In this document: positions 53,753 to 63,123 of the stretch, piece after piece
Layout: every line of letters starts with the position of its first letter
How positions within the stretch are numbered: position 1 is the first letter of the stretch
Assembly (NCBI RefSeq): GCF_021044425.1
Contig: NZ_JAJNEC010000008.1
Span: forward strand, 62,001 to 126,000
Reading direction: 5' to 3'
Length of the DNA stretch: 64,000 bases
From: Niabella pedocola
GTDB lineage: Bacteria; Bacteroidota; Bacteroidia; Chitinophagales; Chitinophagaceae
The notes under the pieces: model-generated
What the model was told of the DNA's origin: nothing
The model's database searches: none
Seen by the model: the letters and a program-made list of their open reading frames with translations, nothing else
Made by a program: the position numbers and the translations under genes

Positions 53753-56700
53753 TTAATACATTAATGTTCCGATGCTGATTTCATAGGGCTGGCCTGCTAC
53801 AAGCACAACCTCGTCCCCGCTTTTGAAACTGCCATATGAACCGGGACTGTTCATATCCAGTACGGAATACACCAAACAGCCGTTTTGATAATTCACGCCC
53901 GCACTGATCCGGATACTCACTTTATAGGTACCGGCCGGGATGCGCGCCGTATGCTCCGCCGGTGTTGAAGAATAGGGTTTAAACTTATAGGTTGCTACCA
54001 CGGCATCATTCCGGATAAAATCTACACACAACATGGATGGCGCGGCCACCTGGGTTGCAATCGAATAACGCAGCTTAACATCCGCCATAATATTTGATCC
54101 CGGGTTGTCGGGAACCGTTGTACCAGATCCGTTCTCAGCGTATGCAATGGCATTTTGGTCGGCCGATTGCTGGTCAATTCCCATCATTGTACCGCCTTCC
54201 ACAATTTTATTATAAAAAAGCCAAATCCCTAAATCCTGAACATTTTGAGAGCGCATGACAGGCACGTTCAGATACAATGGACTGGCTCCAGCACTGCTGA
54301 AATTGCGCATTTTATAAGCGTACTGTCCCAGTATACGACCATTATGATCTTTTTTCGCGATCAGTCGGCCTACGGGGTCGTATTCAAAATAGGCCGGTTT
54401 TGTATTGGGACCGGTATGGCTGCTTACACCTACTAGCGGCCGGTAGGTATAAATATCCGCAACTATACCGGGCTGGTTAAGTCCCGACAGCAGTGCCCGG
54501 AGGTCTGCATCACTCGTTGGATTGATAATCTGGGCGTTTGATTTGTAGGATGCCGGAATGGCCGCATAGGTCTGCCCTTTCAGTTCGGCAACGGGATGCA
54601 AGAACCGGTATCCCCACAGGTATGAAACCGGCAAACCATCCCGCCCCTTCATTTCCAATACATTTCCATACTGGTCATATTCCTGGATATGCTGATCCTC
54701 TCTAAGTGGTTTTCCATTATTTGAACTGCTAAGGGCAACGGGCGCTATCACTCCTAACCCAACCGGGAATTGGCTATACTCCGTTTTCTGCCGCGCAACT
54801 TCCTTTCCCAGGGTAACATTGGTTTCAATTTCTTCGATACGCGCATTTACCATATTCCGGTTCACCATTAAATCATAAACAGGGGTTCCCGTAAAATTAT
54901 AGGCATATCTGAGTTGCTTTTCTATTTCTGCCCCCTTGCTGTCGCTGGTTTTAATTTTTGAGGGATTCAGGTACGGCAGGTTATTATATTCATATTGCGT
55001 TACGGTTTTCAGGCTATCTGTATCGGTATACGAGGTTTCGGTTATTTTATCCGGCAGCAGCCGGCCGGACGGAATTCCATACTCGCCGTATATGAACTCC
55101 TGACCCGGATAATGTCCTGTTGATGAAAAGTTTTCAGCAGGGTTATAGAACGTCCAGGAATTAACCGGGGTGCTACCAGAAATGACGGAGTACATTACCC
55201 GCAAAAAGGCAAAATTAACCCGGATCTGTTCCGGTTTTAAATAGGCTGTGTAGGTGAAATCTTTTTTATAGATCAGCCGGTACAGGTCATTTAATTCATG
55301 CGACAAAGCACTCGTATTATACAAATACTTCTTAACCGACTTTTGAGCCCCCATAAGCCCATCTGTTTTTAACCGGCTTATATTCGTTCCCTCAATACGG
55401 TTCTCTGCATACAGATAGGCGTTATTATTATTGTAATACTGCTCGGGGGAATAGTATTCATATACTGTCTTCCCGGTCTTTTTTCCCAGATCCTGGTTAT
55501 ACTCGGTCACTTTCTCATAATAAATGGGAGCACCGTTACTATAGGTATAATCCAGGGCCGATGCCGGCTGATAGGTCGTTTTTGTTTCCATGGTGTAAAT
55601 ACTGAAGCAGCTTTTCGTATCGCAGGATGTTCCCGGGTTTAAGGCCTTCAAATAGGCGATCTTTTGTTCGTACCCCACTGTTCCGTAATGAAACTGGCCG
55701 CTTTCCTTTGCACGTGCCGGGCGATTGACCAATACACCCGTTCCATCTTCCAGTTTTCCATAACGATAGTATTTTTGTCCAGCAAATGTGCCATCCTCCT
55801 TATACGTATTAATAGCCCTGATCCGCAAACCGCCGCAAAGCTGCGGCAGGGAGTTCTGTGCTCCCAGCCAGTTGAATTGTTCTGTATAGCTGTTGGCTTC
55901 AAAATCAAAATCCGCATATCCTCCGGTAGGATAAACGATCCGTTTCAGGATGCCTCTTTTCATAGCTTCTTCACCCGGGGCCTCCGCCCAGTTATTACCG
56001 GTAACCATAATGGGAATGTTTGAGGCAAAGTTTCCGCATCCACCCTGGATATCCCTGTAAAAACGGTCCTGGTTCCGTTTAATGGTTGGCAGCGACATTA
56101 CATTCATGGAGGTATTATTTGCATACGCGATCTCCACCGTGTTATCATTGGGATACCCCCAGGCATCGTGCCCCTTCAAATGATTGCCGAAACAGTATTT
56201 CGACTGGTATCCCAGTGCATAGCGTTCATAGGTATCCGCGCCATTCCGGATATGTAATGAGTCAAGGTACATGGTTCCCTGAAAATTCGGCCCGTTGTAA
56301 CTTTTTGCCTCCTGCACATATACAGGCGCCGTATAAGACTGGAAAAAATAGGCTGTTTTCAACTCTTCGCCGGATGGACCGAGTACCCGGATATTATTCA
56401 ACTTATCAGCTCCATTAAACTGTACCTTTCCTCCGCGAAAACTGATCTCAGAAACGGAAAGTCCATGTATGTTTTGCGCAGAACTATTCGTTACACCTGT
56501 TCGTTCATAAACGGCGTCCACAACATTATTCGTACTGTTCAGGCGAGGCACATGAAAATAAGATTTGGCGCTATTGCCATAAACTACCATGTATTTCGGC
56601 GATGATATTTCATAAAAAGGAGGTAAGTAATTGTAATCCGTAGTTTGAGTCATTTCCGTTCTATCCGATGTATAGTAATTAATCATGCCGCAGGGGTTTT

Positions 56701-57559
56701 CATTATTGTAATACTCTACATAATCATTATAACTCCTGTATGTCACCATAGCCTTGGGCGCATAACTAAAGGATAATTCTTCAATGCCCTGGGCGCTTAC
56801 AATACGTTTACATTTCCAGGCAGAAACTACGCATCCGAAACAGGTACCGTCTGTACCCGCGCCCGTAACTTCCATTCCCTTGCTCAGCAACAAATTAACA
56901 TCCCCGGCACCCGGTTCTCCAAAATAATATTTCGTTCCGTCCACATCTGTGATGACAAACTGATTGTAGTTAAATTCTATTTTGATATTATCAAAAGGAA
57001 CCGGCACGATGCTGTATCCCGATCCCGAGGTGTTTTTTTGAAAATAAAAAGACCCAGATTTATTGAGTAATTTATACGTAAACTTGTCGGGACTTGCATC
57101 CTTTTCCCCTGTTGCCAGGTAGTAGTTCTCCTGGTAGGAAGTAGGGTAGGTACATCCGGAACAGCTCGAAGGATTTGGATAATAGGTCTTCACCAGGCTG
57201 TTATTGATATACCCCGCTGAAAGGAAATCGTCCTTACCGTTTACCGTGCGTGTAATCTGGAGATCATTGCTTAAGGACCAGCCCAACCCGGCCCTGGTTG
57301 CCTGCTCGTTGATCCGGAAGCCGCCGGCATGGTATACCAGATCAACCGGCAATTTTAATCCACCCACATTGATCTCATAAAATGGTATTCGTATATCCGG
57401 CACACCCGTATTATAATCAACCGGGTAATTGACCATTTTGGTCAATGCTGCCGCCTCCGGTGTTACCGGGGTCAATTTATTTGTTTGGCCCAAAACCATG
57501 GTGTAACAACCCATTAGCAAAAAAAAACTCAAAGCAGCTATTCTAGTCCTGATCTTCAT
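53753..57559 (-). CDS. Large secreted RHS-locus companion protein, 1268 aa
   Basis: Signal peptide (residues 1-24, MGCYTMVLGQ). The sequence opens with LTPVTPEAAALTKMVNYPVDYNTGVPDIRIPFYEINVGGLKLPVDLVYHAGGFRINEQATRAGLGWSLS in pieces, a segment that Bacteroidota place at the N-terminus of RHS/YD proteins. The middle (about 200-1000) continues with YD-like strands (RYGKLEDGTG, YEYNNLPYLNPSKIKTSD), including YLWGYRFLHPVAELKGQTYAAI and YFEYDPVGRLIAKKDHNGRILGQYAY. The last 180 residues are a further beta domain without a toxin. It lacks the RHS-core cleavage motif and toxin tip, so it is probably a shell or delivery partner of the toxin encoded downstream. Confidence 0.75.
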   Translation of the reverse strand: MKIRTRIAALSFFLLMGCYTMVLGQTNKLTPVTPEAAALTKMVNYPVDYNTGVPDIRIPFYEINVGGLKLPVDLVYHAGGFRINEQATRAGLGWSLSNDLQITRTVNGKDDFLSAGYINNSLVKTYYPNPSSCSGCTYPTSYQENYYLATGEKDASPDKFTYKLLNKSGSFYFQKNTSGSGYSIVPVPFDNIKIEFNYNQFVITDVDGTKYYFGEPGAGDVNLLLSKGMEVTGAGTDGTCFGCVVSAWKCKRIVSAQGIEELSFSYAPKAMVTYRSYNDYVEYYNNENPCGMINYYTSDRTEMTQTTDYNYLPPFYEISSPKYMVVYGNSAKSYFHVPRLNSTNNVVDAVYERTGVTNSSAQNIHGLSVSEISFRGGKVQFNGADKLNNIRVLGPSGEELKTAYFFQSYTAPVYVQEAKSYNGPNFQGTMYLDSLHIRNGADTYERYALGYQSKYCFGNHLKGHDAWGYPNDNTVEIAYANNTSMNVMSLPTIKRNQDRFYRDIQGGCGNFASNIPIMVTGNNWAEAPGEEAMKRGILKRIVYPTGGYADFDFEANSYTEQFNWLGAQNSLPQLCGGLRIRAINTYKEDGTFAGQKYYRYGKLEDGTGVLVNRPARAKESGQFHYGTVGYEQKIAYLKALNPGTSCDTKSCFSIYTMETKTTYQPASALDYTYSNGAPIYYEKVTEYNQDLGKKTGKTVYEYYSPEQYYNNNNAYLYAENRIEGTNISRLKTDGLMGAQKSVKKYLYNTSALSHELNDLYRLIYKKDFTYTAYLKPEQIRVNFAFLRVMYSVISGSTPVNSWTFYNPAENFSSTGHYPGQEFIYGEYGIPSGRLLPDKITETSYTDTDSLKTVTQYEYNNLPYLNPSKIKTSDSKGAEIEKQLRYAYNFTGTPVYDLMVNRNMVNARIEEIETNVTLGKEVARQKTEYSQFPVGLGVIAPVALSSSNNGKPLREDQHIQEYDQYGNVLEMKGRDGLPVSYLWGYRFLHPVAELKGQTYAAIPASYKSNAQIINPTSDADLRALLSGLNQPGIVADIYTYRPLVGVSSHTGPNTKPAYFEYDPVGRLIAKKDHNGRILGQYAYKMRNFSSAGASPLYLNVPVMRSQNVQDLGIWLFYNKIVEGGTMMGIDQQSADQNAIAYAENGSGTTVPDNPGSNIMADVKLRYSIATQVAAPSMLCVDFIRNDAVVATYKFKPYSSTPAEHTARIPAGTYKVSIRISAGVNYQNGCLVYSVLDMNSPGSYGSFKSGDEVVLVAGQPYEISIGTLMY

Positions 57560-58117
57560 CGTTTATGATTTTCCTTATTTAATATTTCCGTATGCTTTCA
57601 ATAAGCGCAAAAATTTCCAAGACTTGAGGCTGCTCCAACTGTTACAACCCTGGGATACGATGCACAATAAAGTTTCCTGTTTATTTTCTGGCATGAATAT
57701 TACAGCCAGACACGTTCCTCTTTTTCAGCCCTATGCAACGCTATCATTCTTCTCATAAAGTCAACTCTCCCCCGCCGGTTGAGGCGGGGAACAACATCAT
57801 TTACCCAAAAAGTCTATAACAGATCCGCAACAACCCCAAGAGGTTTGCTAAAAACACACCTTCAATTCCTCACAATAATACTTGTAAGCAACAGAATATT
57901 GATTATTTCAAATGAGGGGTTCTAAAGATATCGCTCCACAGATCCAGGTTTATACGGCTTCTCTCATAGGGGTTGCCAGGTTTATCAATTTTTACTTTCT
58001 CATTTCAGTTATATTACCGCGCAAAAATACCGAACTTCACATATTATTTCCAAATATATTTTATTTTTTTTTACTACTTAAAATATATTCTTGAAATCAT
58101 CATCTTTCTTTTTTCCA
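57560..58117. other. AT-rich non-coding stretch upstream of the RHS operon
   Basis: It should contain the promoter of the companion gene, though I see no convincing TAnnTTTG box near 57560-57620. A GC-rich dyad, CCCCGCC/GGCGGGG, lies at about 57770-57789 without a T-run. Short open frames have no recognisable sequence. Confidence 0.4.
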
Positions 58118-58270
58118 ATGTCAAACAACTTCAGCATAGATATACCACTAGAAAATTTAGACAGAATCTATTTGAATCAGGGATTCGGTATAGAATGGAA
58201 GCTTCCTGCACGGCATTTCTCTGTCTCGCTGAAAACGATCATTCAAATATCAAGCCCGTGGCAAGAATAA
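58118..58270 (+). CDS. Possible small protein, 50 aa
   Basis: ATG at 58118 to TAA at 58268-58270, reading MSNNFSIDIPLENLDRIYLN then QGFGIEWKLPARHF. The composition is protein-like (hydrophobic and charged residues alternate, and there is no low complexity). There is no recognisable family, and the region around it is AT-rich and partly decayed, so it could equally be a fragment of a lost gene. Confidence 0.3.
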   Translation: MSNNFSIDIPLENLDRIYLNQGFGIEWKLPARHFSVSLKTIIQISSPWQE

Positions 58271-58858
58271 AAACCGTCGCCACCGGATGGTGGGTGTTAT
58301 ACTGATTGTCACGTACCTGACCTTGTTTAATATAATTGATACGATACAGTAGTTAATCCTATAGATGCTTCACGCAGGTTAACAATTCCAATAATCTTCC
58401 TTGTTGTCATCCATTGTAATGAAAGAAGGAATATACCGCAGACAAATGGTCAGCACGGGTTCAAATTAAGATCTTTCACTACTAAGTGGAGAATCTTCTA
58501 CAAATCAATTCACTTCTGTATTCTCATTCTCTGTGACGAAATTTTCATGCACCTCCGTCTTTTAAATTACGCAACATCTGTACCCCATAACACTGTCTTA
58601 ATCTTCCGGTAGCAAGGTGTATATCAACCTCTCGGCTAATAATATGAAGGGCCCACCTGGACAGCAGCCACGCATGCTGTAAAGTGGCATTGGGCACTCG
58701 TATATTTTTCAATAGCCTCTGTGCTTTAGCTGCATATAACTGAGCCAATGTAATTTTGTCTCTAATCAGGATTTACTGGGGTTTGTGATAAGAAGTGGTA
58801 AGTGTACAAAAGTATTCGGAGGAACAAAATTAAAAATAGATTAAAAGCGACAATTTGT
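58271..58858. other. Non-coding, decayed-looking stretch
   Basis: AT-rich DNA with several short open frames (for example on the minus strand at 58545-58748) lacking recognisable motifs. I see no gene or RNA here. Confidence 0.35.
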
Positions 58859-59290
58859 TTACTCCTTTCCCTCTATTGTCGTTAGTAGTTTTACTGATGG
58901 GTCAATTCGTCTGTCTAATCCGGTGGGCCCAAATCCGAAAAATCTCTTAAAATCATTGACCAGGTGCATCTGGTCAGCAAAGCCAAACTCATAGGCGATC
59001 CGGGACCAAGGTATGTTGGAGCGGGTTTCTTTATATATAATGAAGCATTTGCAAACCGGATAATACGGCCGAATAATTTGAGAGATACATCAAGACTACT
59101 CAGCGCTCTCCGTTCAAATTGCCGGGTACTCATACACGCGAGGCTCGCAACCTGTCTTACGCTTAAATTACCACTATGGACACCAACTCTGCAATAGCAT
59201 GATCAAAGCTGGACATAGGATTAATATTGGAGATTTTTTTCATCAAAAAACCTTCAAGTTGCGGCAAGGTTTGTGGGAGCAGTTTTAACT
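58859..59290 (-). pseudogene. Decayed AraC-family regulator
   Basis: On the minus strand three frames have to be joined: LPQLEGFLMKKISNINPMSS and FDHAIAELVSI; then GNLSVRQVASLACMSTRQFE and RRALSSLDVSLKLFGRIIRF; then PWSRIAYEFGFADQMHLVND and FKRFFGFGPTGLDRRIDP up to the stop at 58859. The last two pieces are the AraC double HTH, with the signature IAYEFGFADQMHLVNDFKRFFG. At least two frameshifts separate them, so no full regulator can be made. The N-terminal sensor part resembles the DUF6597 type only loosely. Confidence 0.75.
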
Positions 59291-59298
59291 TCCCTTAT

Positions 59299-59493
59299 TC
59301 AACGATAAAAGCGCAGCTCTGTATCGGTAATAATCTTGTCTCTAACGTCTTCATAGTCCTTGCGAGATTCCTCAATGCTGATATTTTCCACGGCCGCTTT
59401 GAACTTTTCCATTTCGTCCATATGCATTGCTTGTACAGCCTCCATTATATACAAACGCATTTTTAGAAATTCGATCTCTTGTTCCATATTCAT
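59299..59493 (-). CDS. Small coiled-coil-like protein, 64 aa
   Basis: MNMEQEIEFLKMRLYIMEAV and onward: a highly charged helical sequence with heptad-like leucines and methionines, ending VRDKIITDTELRFYR. A second start is possible two codons on (59487). No family is recognised. It may be an intact small gene in a decayed region; the codon content is protein-like throughout. Confidence 0.45.
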   Translation of the reverse strand: MNMEQEIEFLKMRLYIMEAVQAMHMDEMEKFKAAVENISIEESRKDYEDVRDKIITDTELRFYR

Positions 59494-59847
59494 TAAAAGA
59501 ATGAATTCCGCAATGATCCTGCCCTCAAAAAAAAGTCCGCCCCTGAACGGCAGACATTTTAAGATGAACAGTTCGTAATTTAATAAGCATCATTGAGTGC
59601 AAACACCTCCTCTTGTGCCTTAAGCTATGAATCGTTTTCTTTTCCTCAGCGTCCCCTCCGGCAGACGCCGATAGGAAGCTCGCACAAAAAAATGCTTAAT
59701 CTATCTCGGTAAACGATTGCAATGCTACTCCCTAGCGCCGTTGCATGCATGGAATGAAAAGGAAGTCCCTATCTCAGTCGTCTTCGTACGTTAAGCCCCG
59801 AATTTTTAAGAAAATCTTCTGTTTTCATTTGTTCATATTATGTTTAG
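59494..59847. other. Non-coding stretch
   Basis: No open frame with recognisable sequence and no hairpin with T-run that I can see. The region is AT-rich, with short repeats of no obvious role. Confidence 0.35.
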
Positions 59848-60216
59848 TTAAAAAATCGAATCCGTTATGACTCGATTTCAACTTACACACTTTATGAAAC
59901 AGTGTCGATTGAAGAAATTTTTAACGGCAACACTGGCTCGCCAAATTACTACAAGGATTCTGTGATCGCCGCCTTCATTATCAACCAGGATGCAAAAATG
60001 AGTAATTTAACTGTATCGGGAAATAATGCATCTTTTAAAAAGATCGTGCAAAAGTATGTACAACAATCGGCCTGCGGCTGGAGCACAGCCGAGCATAATG
60101 GGAAAACGGTCGCCTGCCTGGTTCGAATGAAATTCCTTTTAAAAATTGACAATCTTACTGATGCGGTCAAATCTACTTCTTCAATCAATTGGTCCTACAT
60201 TGAAAAACAGCCTTGA
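59848..60216 (+). pseudogene. TonB C-terminal-like fragment without a proper start
   Basis: The frame is open from 59848 but has no ATG; a GTG at 59902 is the only plausible start. The later part, FIINQDAKMSNLTVSGNNAS, then FKKIVQKYVQQSACGWSTAE and HNGKTVACLVRMKFLLKID, follows the layout of the TonB C-terminal domain (V..DG.i..i.v..., W.PA..nGk.v.....i.F). The preceding part lacks the usual membrane segment. It looks like the surviving end of a larger gene; an intact small protein translated from GTG is an alternative. Confidence 0.35.
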
Positions 60217-60352
60217 TAAAGCGGCGCATTCACCGGCCAGAAACATTAATGTGCCACCCGTTCTTTGACTAATTAGGATACACAATGTTCCTCAAACGGA
60301 TCAACAATCGTTTACGTCGATCACAAAGCCATGAAGCTGCGACAAATGCCGC

Positions 60353-61684
60353 TTACGGCGCATCAGGGTAGGCTACTTTAAAGGTAGCCGACAGCTCCTT
60401 GGAGTCGGTAAAACTGCAACGGTTATCCGTAAAGAATACGGTTCCGGTTACGCTTCCTTCAATAAAATCGTCGGTAACCGTTGTGAAGGTCAGCTTGCCG
60501 CTGAATTGCTCTCCCCCGGAACAGGAATTATAGAAACTGAAGAACATGATGCGCGGCACTCCTTTGCTATAGGTCATATAAAATTCTCCGCTCCCTCTGC
60601 CGCCATTGTACACGTTTTGCTTTAAACCATTGCAATAGATGTTAATACCGGTACCGGCTTTTGAATCCCCGCCATCTATCTGCAGACTGCCTCCCCGAAC
60701 CCGTGCTCCTATTACATCAAAATCAAAAGGCTGCCCGCCAACGGTTCCTTTAAAATAAGCATCCGGAGAGAGTTTGATGGAAGTTAAAAAAATCATCTTT
60801 CCAATGGGACGTCTTCCGCCCGGATACCCGGGATCGGGCAAGGTGCCTTTGGAAGTCGCTTCTACCTGTATGGTTACGGTTTTACTTTCAGAGATCACGG
60901 CAGGGGCCGTGTAAATAGCCTTTGCCATAACACCTTTCGTGTTTTTCCGCACCTCCAGCTTTCCGGGTCCTTCCACAATCTTCCACTGCAGGGAAGTGTA
61001 TTTTTTGGGACCCAGATCCTGAAAAAGCGATAAGGGCAGCGCATCTGCATCATCACTTCCCGGGGACGCCAGCGGCGCCAACAAACTCGTTTCCAATAAA
61101 TCCAGCTCTACCTTGTCATTATTTTCTACCAGTTCCCGGTCCTTTCGAAGCGAAAGATTTTCAAAGAACATCCAGTCGCTGAAATGGCTGGTTGTAACAG
61201 ATACCGTTTGGCTTTCTGTGTCCACAGATGTAGGTTTGGCACACCAGGCGCCATCTCCCCGTTGATAAGCAATCATCAACACATTTTCAGCGCCCTCAGT
61301 CGCCATCCGGCCCGCATAGTTGAACGTCAATGTCGCCGGCTTTAGCAATTTCCGTCCCTGAGCTTCGATCCGGTAGGCATTTCTTCCGGTTCCTTCCTCA
61401 AGGGTATTGGAGATCGGCTGGATGCTGATCTCTGTAGCTTCCGCAAAACTGCCGGGTGGTATAGATACCTGCAAATGTGCATCCCCGCTGGCAATGGATC
61501 CGCCATCCGGTCCCATCACTTTCTTTACCGCCGTTCCTACCGGTTCTCCTTTTGGTTGAAACGACGGAATACCCCGCTCCCATTCATCGGGATCAGGCTG
61601 ATCGTCCTGCGGAGACTTTTTACAACCGGGCATTAAAACCAAGACGGCGGCAATCATCCAGACAAAAAAAACAGTTCTTTTCAT
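60353..61684 (-). CDS. ZU5-like domain lipoprotein, 443 aa
   Basis: The signal segment ends in LMPGC (Cys21), so it is a lipoprotein. Residues 45-170 resemble the ZU5/IPT-like beta fold of Bacteroidota surface proteins: GPDGGSIASGDAHLQVSIPPGSFAEATEISIQPI, then ATLTFNYAGRMA. The following parts include an Ig-like region (PKKYTSLQWKIVEGPGKLEV...ATYTAP) and a C-terminal beta domain with YFKGTVGGQPFDFDV and FSGKLTFTTV. The ligand is unknown; a cell-surface structural or adhesive role is inference. It reads towards the decayed region and is convergent with the TonB-like fragment. Confidence 0.7.
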   Translation of the reverse strand: MKRTVFFVWMIAAVLVLMPGCKKSPQDDQPDPDEWERGIPSFQPKGEPVGTAVKKVMGPDGGSIASGDAHLQVSIPPGSFAEATEISIQPISNTLEEGTGRNAYRIEAQGRKLLKPATLTFNYAGRMATEGAENVLMIAYQRGDGAWCAKPTSVDTESQTVSVTTSHFSDWMFFENLSLRKDRELVENNDKVELDLLETSLLAPLASPGSDDADALPLSLFQDLGPKKYTSLQWKIVEGPGKLEVRKNTKGVMAKAIYTAPAVISESKTVTIQVEATSKGTLPDPGYPGGRRPIGKMIFLTSIKLSPDAYFKGTVGGQPFDFDVIGARVRGGSLQIDGGDSKAGTGINIYCNGLKQNVYNGGRGSGEFYMTYSKGVPRIMFFSFYNSCSGGEQFSGKLTFTTVTDDFIEGSVTGTVFFTDNRCSFTDSKELSATFKVAYPDAP

Positions 61685-62007
61685 GTGGGTATTTTAAATT
61701 TGACTTTAGCATTTATGTATCACCAGCACTTGCTTCGGCTCCTTTTTCTCAACGTTTATTATTACGAATAATATGATGCGATAGCAGTTCGGAAAGGTGC
61801 ACCGGTATACCAATCGACTACATTGATGGATATCGGGTTCCGGTACAAACAGCATGGCGATGCATGCTATTCCCTGATGCATGATGCGAAGGTAGCTGCG
61901 CCGGCAATTGCGTACGCAATGATTCGTCGAACAACGGATTGAACCGTCAAACGGAAAAAACAGCGGTCGGGCAGCAGGATCGCCAACCGGCAATGCGATG
62001 CGTTGTA
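61685..62007. other. Intergenic stretch of 323 nt
   Basis: It holds the upstream region of the ZU5-like lipoprotein gene and the downstream end of the radical SAM gene. No clear promoter box, terminator or small gene is seen. Confidence 0.4.
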
Positions 62008-62910
62008 TTACCCCGGCTGGTTTGTGAGGAGATGGTTACGAAGCTGGTATTTCTGGCTGAGTTCGTTCATTTTTTGTGCGAACGCTTTCCGGTAATAGGC
62101 GGGCATCTGCGTACCGGAGCCAAAAAACCGCTGGTATCTTTCCAGTAAATGCGGGTAGTGCTTCTCCACTGCACGCAGCACCAGGGTCTTACTATCGGAG
62201 GCTTCAGCGCCAAACAATGTAAGTGTGGATGGCAGCAGGTAGTTTACCCCTGCCGCTTTAAACGTTTGAAACAACTGCTCCAGTTGCGCCGCCGTATCCG
62301 TTATAAACGGTAGCAAAGGCATCAGGCTCACCCCGCTAAAGAGCCCTTTTTCAAGTGCCCGCTCTAACGTGTTCAAACGCGCCGAAGGAGGTGTGGCCCC
62401 TGGCTCAAAAATACGGGCGACATGATCTTCAATAGTAGAAAAGGAAAACGTGACCAGGGCTTTACGGCTTATTCTGCCGTGCAAATCATCCGGGAGGATG
62501 CTTTCCCGGTCAATGGCCTCAAGCAGATCGAAGTCTCGGCTAACCAGATCCGACTTGGTAATCACATGAACAGGAAAGCGGTAATGCAGGATCACTTCCA
62601 GGAGCCGCCGGGTAAGCAGCTGTGTTTTTTCAATCTGCAGATACGGATCGGTAGCGGACGACAATACGATAAACCCATACTGCTTTTTCCGGGCCCGTGC
62701 CGCCAGCTGCCGCTCCAGCAGTTCAACCGCATTGCCTTTGACACTCAGCTTTTCCTCCATATTAACCCCGTACTTACTGCCCCGGATATAACAATACAGG
62801 CAGTTAAAGGAGCATCCGCTATAGGGATTAACGGTATAATCATCCAGGAACCAGGGATTCCTGCGTTTTGTTTTATTCAATATCGATTGGGCGATGATGG
62901 TGCGTGTCAT
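62008..62910 (-). CDS. SPL-family radical SAM protein, 300 aa
   Basis: A spore-photoproduct-lyase-like radical SAM enzyme (also called rSAM/Elp3-type SPL family). The [4Fe-4S] cysteines are in NPYSGCSFNCLYCYIRG (Cys33, 37, 40; CxxxCxxC). A partial TIM barrel follows with ELLERQLAARARKKQYGFIVLSSATDPYLQIEKTQLLTRRLLEV, and TFSFSTIEDHVARIFEPGAT further on. Non-spore-formers often carry this family with unknown substrate; DNA repair is possible but not shown. It stands alone. Confidence 0.88.
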   Translation of the reverse strand: MTRTIIAQSILNKTKRRNPWFLDDYTVNPYSGCSFNCLYCYIRGSKYGVNMEEKLSVKGNAVELLERQLAARARKKQYGFIVLSSATDPYLQIEKTQLLTRRLLEVILHYRFPVHVITKSDLVSRDFDLLEAIDRESILPDDLHGRISRKALVTFSFSTIEDHVARIFEPGATPPSARLNTLERALEKGLFSGVSLMPLLPFITDTAAQLEQLFQTFKAAGVNYLLPSTLTLFGAEASDSKTLVLRAVEKHYPHLLERYQRFFGSGTQMPAYYRKAFAQKMNELSQKYQLRNHLLTNQPG

Positions 62911-63123
62911 TTTCCTTGGGATACCTGCGCATGCCTTTCATGTTCGATCCTGAAACACGAGTGCCGGTATATTCCTATAAAGGTATATGCTTTCTATTTG
63001 AATGCATATACAAATATCTTTTGGGCTTTACCTTTGTTCCTTTTAAAGAAACCGACACAAAACAGGATTGCATCCCGGTTCGCTAATAAAATAAATCGGT
63101 ACCTTCACCGCTGCGCAATCAAA

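Noticed and set aside
57769..57789. CCCCGCC/GGCGGGG dyad upstream of the RHS companion gene, looking like a terminator
   Set aside because: There is no T-run on either strand and no gene ends nearby, so it is not called a terminator; it is mentioned only as a dyad in the spacer entry.
58545..58748. Minus-strand open frame of 67 codons (MAQLYAAKAQRLLKN...)
   Set aside because: Protein-like in parts but without a recognisable motif, and lying in decayed AT-rich DNA beside the AraC pseudogene; no support for a gene.
45930..60350. A complete integrative element with both attachment sites
   Set aside because: I looked for a second copy of the tRNA-Arg 3' end and found none by eye. The integrase is truncated, so only an island in decay can be claimed, without boundaries.
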